From Amycolatopsis pittospori (GTDB lineage: Bacteria > Actinomycetota > Actinomycetes > Mycobacteriales > Pseudonocardiaceae): a DNA stretch of 64,000 nt. The DNA lies in contig NZ_JACBXD010000019.1 in assembly GCF_013870525.1 (NCBI RefSeq), forward strand, positions 52,178 to 116,177, read 5' to 3'. Of this stretch, positions 59,839 to 64,000 are shown in pieces. Within the stretch, counting starts at the first letter, position 1. Each line of letters begins with the position of its first letter. Under the pieces are notes generated by a model. It worked only from the letters and a program-made list of their open reading frames with translations, searched no databases and had not been told where the DNA came from. The position numbers were made by a program, and so were the translations under genes.

Positions 59839-59876
59839 CCAGGTTCACTTCCCCGGTGAACCGGAGTTCGTACAGC

Positions 59877-59948
59877 GGGCGATTAGCTCAGGGGGAGAGC
59901 GCTTCGTTCACACCGAAGAGGTCACTGGTTCGATCCCAGTATCGCCCA
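59877..59948 (+). tRNA. tRNA-Val (anticodon CAC)
   Basis: A 72-base cloverleaf. The acceptor stem GGGCGAT/ATCGCCC is fully paired. Anticodon loop TTCACAC between CTTCG and CGAAG gives CAC. T arm ACTGG/CCAGT with TTCGATC. CCA is not encoded (ACCG follows). It lies 38 bases after the first tRNA-Val, so both come from one transcript. Confidence 0.95.
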
Positions 59949-59954
59949 CCGCGA

Positions 59955-59980
59955 GCCCCACCTTCCCAGGTGGGGCTTTT
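59955..59980 (+). terminator. Rho-independent terminator of the tRNA-Val pair
   Basis: GCCCCACCT (59955-59963), loop TCCC, AGGTGGGGC (59968-59976), then TTTT. A 9-bp GC-rich stem with a T-run starts six bases after the second tRNA. It is the only classical stem-plus-T terminator I find in the window. Confidence 0.85.
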
Positions 59981-59996
59981 CGCTTTGCGCCGGTTG

Positions 59997-60935
59997 CTAG
60001 GAACACACTGAATCGAGGTGTGCGAGGAGCAGGGCCGACGTGGTCTCGGCGGCCTCTTCGGGAATGGTGTGGCCGATGCCCGCGAGGTTCTCCAGCCGGT
60101 ACGGCCCGGTGACCCAGTTCTTGGTCGCCGCCACGCCCGAGGGGGCGACCATCGGATCCTTCGTACTCGCGATGAAGAGCGTCGGGACCGTGACCCGCTG
60201 CTCGTAGCCGGTGAAATCGTTGGCCCGGTACCAGTTCAGCACGGCGGTCAGGGCGCCCGGCTCGGAAAGCCGCCGGAAGTACTCCGCGCACTTCTCCGGT
60301 GAGGCGCCCGGTATCTTGGGCGGCCCGGACGCGAGAATCGTGTTCTCCGGGATCGGGGTGGGCGCCCGGAAGTCGTTCATGTACTTGGATGCCTTCTGCT
60401 GCGCAGGATCGGTCCGCAGTGCCTCGGCGAAGGCACCGAGGTGCGGCACGGAGACAGCGGTCAGCGAGCGTACCCGGCGTGCGTACTTCGCCGCGGCGAT
60501 CCAGGCGACCGCGGCACCCCAGTCGTGTCCGACCAGGTCGAAGCTGTGCCAGCCCAGGGAGTCGGCAATCGCCCGGACGTCCCTGACCGGGTGGTCCAGT
60601 TGGTAGTTCTCGATCCCGGTCGGTCGTACGCCCGGTGAGTAGCCCCGCTGGTCGGGCGCCACCGCCCGGTATCCGGCGGCGGCGAGTGCGCGCAACTGAT
60701 GCTCCCACTCGATGCCGAATTCGGGGAAACCGTGCAACAGGAGCACTTTCCGGCCGTGTCGCGGCCCGGCGGCGACGGCATCGAAAGTGCCGGCGGGCGT
60801 AGGGATCTTCAGCGGGGTGATCCGCGGCAGATCACCCGCGGACGCCGTGCCCGAGATACCGAGGGACGCCACGCCGACGACTGCGGCCGTGGTGCTCAAT
60901 TTGATGAAGTCACGACGGGAGGGAGAGATCGACAT
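59997..60935 (-). CDS. Tat-exported epoxide-hydrolase-like alpha/beta hydrolase
   Basis: A 312-residue enzyme. A twin-arginine signal (SPSRRDFIKLST then AAVVGVASLGISGTASA) directs folded export. The core has LLLHGFPEFGIEWEHQL, the HGxP oxyanion motif of epoxide hydrolases, DQRGYSPG, and the nucleophile elbow GHDWGAAVAW in which Asp138 replaces Ser, as in epoxide hydrolases and haloalkane dehalogenases. The catalytic His is in IGHTIPEEA. It should open an epoxide, or hydrolyse a related bond, outside the membrane. ATG 60935 was chosen over an in-frame ATG 12 codons upstream because the Tat motif begins there. A near-palindrome at 60992-61009 lies upstream. Confidence 0.87.
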   Translation of the reverse strand: MSISPSRRDFIKLSTTAAVVGVASLGISGTASAGDLPRITPLKIPTPAGTFDAVAAGPRHGRKVLLLHGFPEFGIEWEHQLRALAAAGYRAVAPDQRGYSPGVRPTGIENYQLDHPVRDVRAIADSLGWHSFDLVGHDWGAAVAWIAAAKYARRVRSLTAVSVPHLGAFAEALRTDPAQQKASKYMNDFRAPTPIPENTILASGPPKIPGASPEKCAEYFRRLSEPGALTAVLNWYRANDFTGYEQRVTVPTLFIASTKDPMVAPSGVAATKNWVTGPYRLENLAGIGHTIPEEAAETTSALLLAHLDSVCS

Positions 60936-60991
60936 GCGGCCAGCCTGTCGGCCTGGCGAGCCGAAGACCATCGGGAGCGCCCCCTAAAGCC

Positions 60992-61009
60992 CGGTGGGGC
61001 TAGCCCTAC
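60992..61009. promoter_or_regulatory. Operator-like near-palindrome in divergent region
   Basis: CGGTGGGGCT and AGCCCTACC form a dyad centred at 61000/61001 with one mismatch, between the leftward hydrolase (start 60935) and the rightward acetyltransferase (start 61060). It could be a shared regulator site; no adjacent regulator gene supports this. Confidence 0.35.
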
Positions 61010-61059
61010 CAGGCCTGAGGACGTGTCGCGAATCGTGGCTCCCGACGTACGGTGAGCCC

Positions 61060-62259
61060 ATGTATGCCGGGCTCACGGAGCGCATCGAGGCGAACGTCGC
61101 CGAACATGCCTGTCATCTGCATCGCCGTACCGACGGGATGACTGTTACGGAAACCGGCGACCTGGTGATCGCCGACAGCGGTATCGAAGGTGATGCCGGT
61201 ACCTTCAACATCGTCGCGAACGCGCGTTTCGCGCCGGATGAGGTGAAGAACCGTCTTTCCCGCACAGCGTTCACGCTGCGTTTGACCGGCCGCGCCTTCT
61301 CGTGGTGGGCCGGTCCGAATTCCGCGGACCTGCCGTTCGACTCCGTGCAACTGAGGGCCGGGAAGAGGGAAGCCGCGATGTGGGCCCACACCGCGGACAT
61401 CCCCGCTGCGGGCCCCCACCCGGATTTGGAGATCCGCCGGGTCCGCACCCCCGAGGAACTCGCCGACTACGCCCGAATCCTGGCCGCCGACTGGAATCCA
61501 CCTGCCGTCACCGTTGTGGAGTTCTACGATCGTGTGGCCCCGTCCGCCCTCGCCGAGGACTGCCCGGCGCGGTATCTGATCGGTTACCACCGTGGCGAGC
61601 CGGTCAGCGCAGGCGAGATCTTCCTGCACGCCGAGGTCGCCGGTATCTACGACATCTCCACTCTGGCCGCCTCCCGGCGCCGGGGATTCGGCGGCGCCAT
61701 GACCTTGGCCGCGGTGGACAGTGCTCGCGCCGCCGGATACGACACCGTGGCGATCCGACCGTCCGCCGAGACCGAGCCGGTGTACCGCAGGCTCGGTTTC
61801 CGTACCGATGGCTGGTTCACTGAGTACCCCGTCCCGATCGTCCCGTTGGAAGACCGCGGCTACACCACGCGGGAGCAGCTGATCTCCGTCGGCTTCGAAC
61901 ACGTCCACGTGGAAAACGATCGCTACGACGGCCCGCAAACCGGTGTCGCCGACATCTCCGGCGTTCCCCACTACTTCGTCAGGCTGAACAGCTTGTTCGA
62001 AGACGGCGACGAGTTCTCCGTCTGGCCGATCGACGACGAGAGCCTCGCCCTCGAACAGGAGGCCTGGCGTCTCTACGTGAAAGCGTGGGATGCGGGGGAC
62101 CAGAAACCCGCGCGCCTCAACGAGCTCGAATCGCTGCTGGCGGCTCGCCGTGGTGCGCCGCCCGCCACTGCTCGAACGATGTTCGCGCAGTGGCGTTTCG
62201 ACGAACGCGATGCGCGCCACGACGCCGACGGACCTACCTACATGATGCGCTGGCGCTAG
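61060..62259 (+). CDS. GNAT-family N-acetyltransferase with extra N- and C-terminal domains
   Basis: A 399-residue protein. The central GNAT domain (~residues 125-265) has the acetyl-CoA loop YDISTLAASRRRGFGGAMTL (RRRGFGG, the Q/RxxGxG/A motif) and the closing VYRRLGFRTDGWF. The N-terminal ~120 residues (VTETGDLVIADSGIEGDAGT, RLTGRAFSWWAGPNSADLPF) form a degenerate second GNAT-like half, as in double-GNAT proteins. The C-terminal ~130 residues (EQEAWRLYVKAWDAGDQKPA) are unfamiliar. The acceptor is unknown. ATG 61060 has no clear ribosome site but TACGGT lies just upstream, so a leaderless transcript is possible. Confidence 0.8.
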   Translation: MYAGLTERIEANVAEHACHLHRRTDGMTVTETGDLVIADSGIEGDAGTFNIVANARFAPDEVKNRLSRTAFTLRLTGRAFSWWAGPNSADLPFDSVQLRAGKREAAMWAHTADIPAAGPHPDLEIRRVRTPEELADYARILAADWNPPAVTVVEFYDRVAPSALAEDCPARYLIGYHRGEPVSAGEIFLHAEVAGIYDISTLAASRRRGFGGAMTLAAVDSARAAGYDTVAIRPSAETEPVYRRLGFRTDGWFTEYPVPIVPLEDRGYTTREQLISVGFEHVHVENDRYDGPQTGVADISGVPHYFVRLNSLFEDGDEFSVWPIDDESLALEQEAWRLYVKAWDAGDQKPARLNELESLLAARRGAPPATARTMFAQWRFDERDARHDADGPTYMMRWR

Positions 62260-62517
62260 TAGTGCGGGACGAAAGTGAGGTGCCCGCGGTCGAGCAGCTG
62301 CCGTGGGGAGCGTTGCCGTCGGTGAACTGCGATCCGCTCCTGAAGCGCATCTCGCCCTCGGGATGAAGCCCGACGGCATCGAAAACACGCGCACATCGGC
62401 AGAAGACCGCGTTCATGGGAAATTGCTCGACAGCAGCCGTTCGCGAGGGCGTCGCACGCATCTTCCCGACGCGAACTCGGAAGCCGCCATCCGTTGCCAC
62501 GGACCTGGGTCACTGAC

Positions 62518-62546
62518 AGCACTGTCGGGGCACGCGCGACAGTGCT
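62518..62546. terminator. Hairpin downstream of the acetyltransferase gene
   Basis: AGCACTGTCG (62518-62527) and CGACAGTGCT (62537-62546) are perfect 10-bp arms around a 9-base loop, without a T-run. It lies 259 bases after the acetyltransferase stop, so its role as a terminator is only possible. Confidence 0.4.
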
Positions 62547-62577
62547 GGTCTCACTCCAGACAGGCCGATTGGTCTGA

Positions 62578-62733
62578 CCGAAGAAGCAGGCCACGCCGGT
62601 CCATCCAGATTGGCAGGATGCCCATTTCGATCACCGCGCCCCGTCGAACGACTGGCAGAAGGCGGATCCGTGCGCACTACTCACCGACGCGGTGGCGACG
62701 CTGCCGGGCATCGGCCCCGGCCGCCCGTGAAAG
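62578..62733 (+). pseudogene. Remnant of a secreted Cys-type sensor/lipoprotein module
   Basis: Between two stops in one frame the sequence reads HPDWQDAHFDHRAPSNDW and then KADPCALLTDAVATLPGIG before a stop at 62731. The DPCALLT wording matches the opening of the external modules of the two kinases nearby (DPCALVG, DPCAVAD) and of DUF3558-like lipoproteins. In another frame, further right, NHCLIYVDGAPAKM resembles the closing part of such a module and stops at 62878. There is no start or signal peptide. I read this as a frameshifted relic; identity is tentative. Confidence 0.4.
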
Positions 62734-62878
62734 GCGACCGGGGCCGACGCGAGCGTCGGTGTGCTGCTGAACCAGCCGGCCGACCAAGCCCGGCTATGTC
62801 CGGGCGGACGACGGGAACCACTGCCTGATCTACGTCGACGGAGCGCCGGCGAAGATGGTCAGAACGCTCGGCCGGTGA

Positions 62879-63907
62879 TCAGGAACAACGCCAGACGTAC
62901 GGGTGGTAGATCCGGTCGGCGTCCATGCGCGCCCCCGCCACCGTGCCGTCGTCGCCGATCCGGGACGGGATGTCGAGCGTGATGTCGCCGAAGTTCGACA
63001 CCCACGCGCCCTGCTGCCATACGCCGTAGCCGGTGCCGCTGTTGTCGTTGCCGCCGTGCGCCTCGTCGATCCGGCCGGTGATCAGACCGTCCCGGTTGAT
63101 GTCGAACTGCGGGTTGGTGTTGGACAGGTTGTAGCTCGAGTTGGGCAGCACGTGCGCGGCGCCCTGCTGGTCCCAGTAGACGCCGACCTTCTTGTCGTTG
63201 TATGTGGCGTAGCCGACCACGCGACCGTTGGAGAACGCGGTGCCGCCGGGATAGCGCAGGCCCGGCAGCGTGCCGAGCTGGGTGATCGTGCCGGCCCGCC
63301 AGATCGCGAGACCGGAGTTGCGCAGCAGCAGCACCGAGCCGTCCTCGTCGACCTCCTGGGGCGAGGTGGGGTCGGGAGCCAGACCGGGGAGTGTGGTGAC
63401 GGTGCCCGGTTGGGCGGCAGGCCAACGCACCACCGTGGTCAGGCCGCTGCCGTCACCCCAGACGTAGCCGGTGATGTCGCCCGCGTCGTTGATGCCGAGT
63501 GCGGCGGCCTTGGTGTTGTCCCCCAGCTTCGGCAGCTCCTCCAGCACGCCGCCCCGAGAGCGGAACGCCGTGCTCACGGAGAATCCCCCGATGTGCAACT
63601 GTGCGGTGCCGACGATCGTGCCCGCGCGGTTCTCGTCGGCCACCTGGTATTCGCGCGGGTTGCCGATCCCGGGGAAGACGGAGTACGCGCCGTTCTTCCA
63701 AGCGATCGGCCGCAGGCCGTCGGTGGTGCCTGCGACGCCGGCGAAGCCGCCCTGATGGTCGGTCGCGGTCGGCAGCCCACTCTTACTCGGCACGGGCAGT
63801 GCCGTCGGACGCCAGGTGCAGGCCGCCGCGGCGGATGCGGTCGAGGTCGGGGCGAGCAAGGCCGCCGCGATCAGCAATGCGCCACCCAGTAACCGGTATC
63901 TGTGCAC
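62879..63907 (-). CDS. Secreted HAF-repeat-like beta-propeller protein
   Basis: A 342-residue exported protein from GTG 63907, which follows a strong GGAGGG site; an in-frame ATG 18 codons upstream lies before the signal peptide and is less likely. Signal peptide: LLGGALLIAAALLAPTSTAS, cleavage near ASAAAA. The mature part repeats a ~45-residue unit built on INxxGxIxG: ALGINDAGDITGYVW, FDINRDGLITGRID, SRIGDDGTVAGARMD, with degenerate forms VADENRAGTIVGT and EVDEDGSVLLL. This is the HAF-type extracellular repeat, expected to form a beta-propeller. Cys near each end (CTWRP, WRCS) could close the ring. No enzyme motif is visible; function unknown. Confidence 0.8.
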   Translation of the reverse strand: MHRYRLLGGALLIAAALLAPTSTASAAAACTWRPTALPVPSKSGLPTATDHQGGFAGVAGTTDGLRPIAWKNGAYSVFPGIGNPREYQVADENRAGTIVGTAQLHIGGFSVSTAFRSRGGVLEELPKLGDNTKAAALGINDAGDITGYVWGDGSGLTTVVRWPAAQPGTVTTLPGLAPDPTSPQEVDEDGSVLLLRNSGLAIWRAGTITQLGTLPGLRYPGGTAFSNGRVVGYATYNDKKVGVYWDQQGAAHVLPNSSYNLSNTNPQFDINRDGLITGRIDEAHGGNDNSGTGYGVWQQGAWVSNFGDITLDIPSRIGDDGTVAGARMDADRIYHPYVWRCS

Positions 63908-64000
63908 GTTTCCCTCCAGAAAGTGTTGGTGAACACGACCAAGGATCACATTCGCCTCCATTGGAGGGGGGCGTTTATAGGGGGTGCTTTCGCATAAATA

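Larger units (their letters stand above)
62260..62878. other. Non-coding or decayed stretch
   Basis: These 619 bp between the acetyltransferase and the HAF protein hold no intact gene I can support; the ORFs present have no recognisable content. There is a hairpin at 62518-62546 and, to its right, a gene fragment reminiscent of the kinases' external modules (62578-62733, listed separately). Base use is more even than in flanking genes, as expected of decaying sequence. Confidence 0.45.

Noticed and set aside
62303..62770. 155-residue plus-strand ORF after the acetyltransferase
   Set aside because: Composition is Arg/Ser-rich with no recognisable fold, and it crosses a hairpin and a frame that carries the sensor relic.
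63955..63967. CCTCCA-T-TGGAGG near the right edge as an operator
   Set aside because: Short dyad of purine-rich sequence near a ribosome site; likely chance.

Overview
The window is high-GC DNA with frequent GTG starts, tight ATGA/GTGA gene overlaps, a full mce operon, secreted Pro/Thr-rich proteins and genes packed on both strands. That points to a mycelial actinomycete of the Pseudonocardiales, most likely Amycolatopsis or a close relative. The genus is my inference; no rRNA or other taxonomic marker lies in the window.

Layout. 1-13.7 kb is mixed accessory metabolism. It holds an edge-truncated DHA2-type MFS exporter with a divergent AsnC regulator, an NmrA-like oxidoreductase, a secreted GH3 glycosidase, a Tat-exported latex-clearing-protein (rubber oxygenase) homologue with a divergent TetR, a second TetR divergent from a FAD monooxygenase, an MFS/TetR pair coupled through a CTGA overlap, an aldo/keto reductase and an SDR. 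14.0-28.6 kb is a compact biosynthetic island. Two large proteins resembling polyunsaturated-fatty-acid synthases (NPD-KS-AT-ACP-KR and KS-AT-DH-PPTase-like) are followed by a free ACP, an alpha/beta hydrolase and a GT1 glycosyltransferase, with a DrrAB-type ABC exporter facing them. Read together they suggest an iteratively built lipid or polyene chain that is released, glycosylated and exported. I regard this as the most interesting system here. The flanking aldo/keto reductase has lost all four residues of the family's catalytic tetrad.

28.9-40.7 kb carries two secreted envelope proteins and a mce lipid-transport operon (two YrbE permeases, six MCE proteins including a lipoprotein at position five, two Mce-associated proteins). 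41.0-47.9 kb has four PucR-type regulators around an alpha/beta hydrolase. 47.9-53.1 kb has a GtrA protein, a secreted lipase, a small lipoprotein and two more secreted proteins of the family that precedes the mce operon. 53.6-59.7 kb has a copper P1B-ATPase and twin transmembrane Ser/Thr kinases. 59.8-64 kb has two tRNA-Val genes, a Tat-exported epoxide-hydrolase-like enzyme, a GNAT acetyltransferase, a decayed stretch and a secreted HAF-repeat protein.

A second layer is a set of intergenic palindromes placed just after gene ends, mostly between convergent genes: 5935-5987, 11921-11966, 26716-26768, 30567-30610, a 21-nt inverted tandem array at 40750-41024, and a composite of nested palindromes at 53142-53493. 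One 53-bp palindrome is identical at two loci 26.6 kb apart in opposite orientation, so these are dispersed repeats, probably doubling as bidirectional terminators.

All assignments come from reading motifs by eye; no database search was run.
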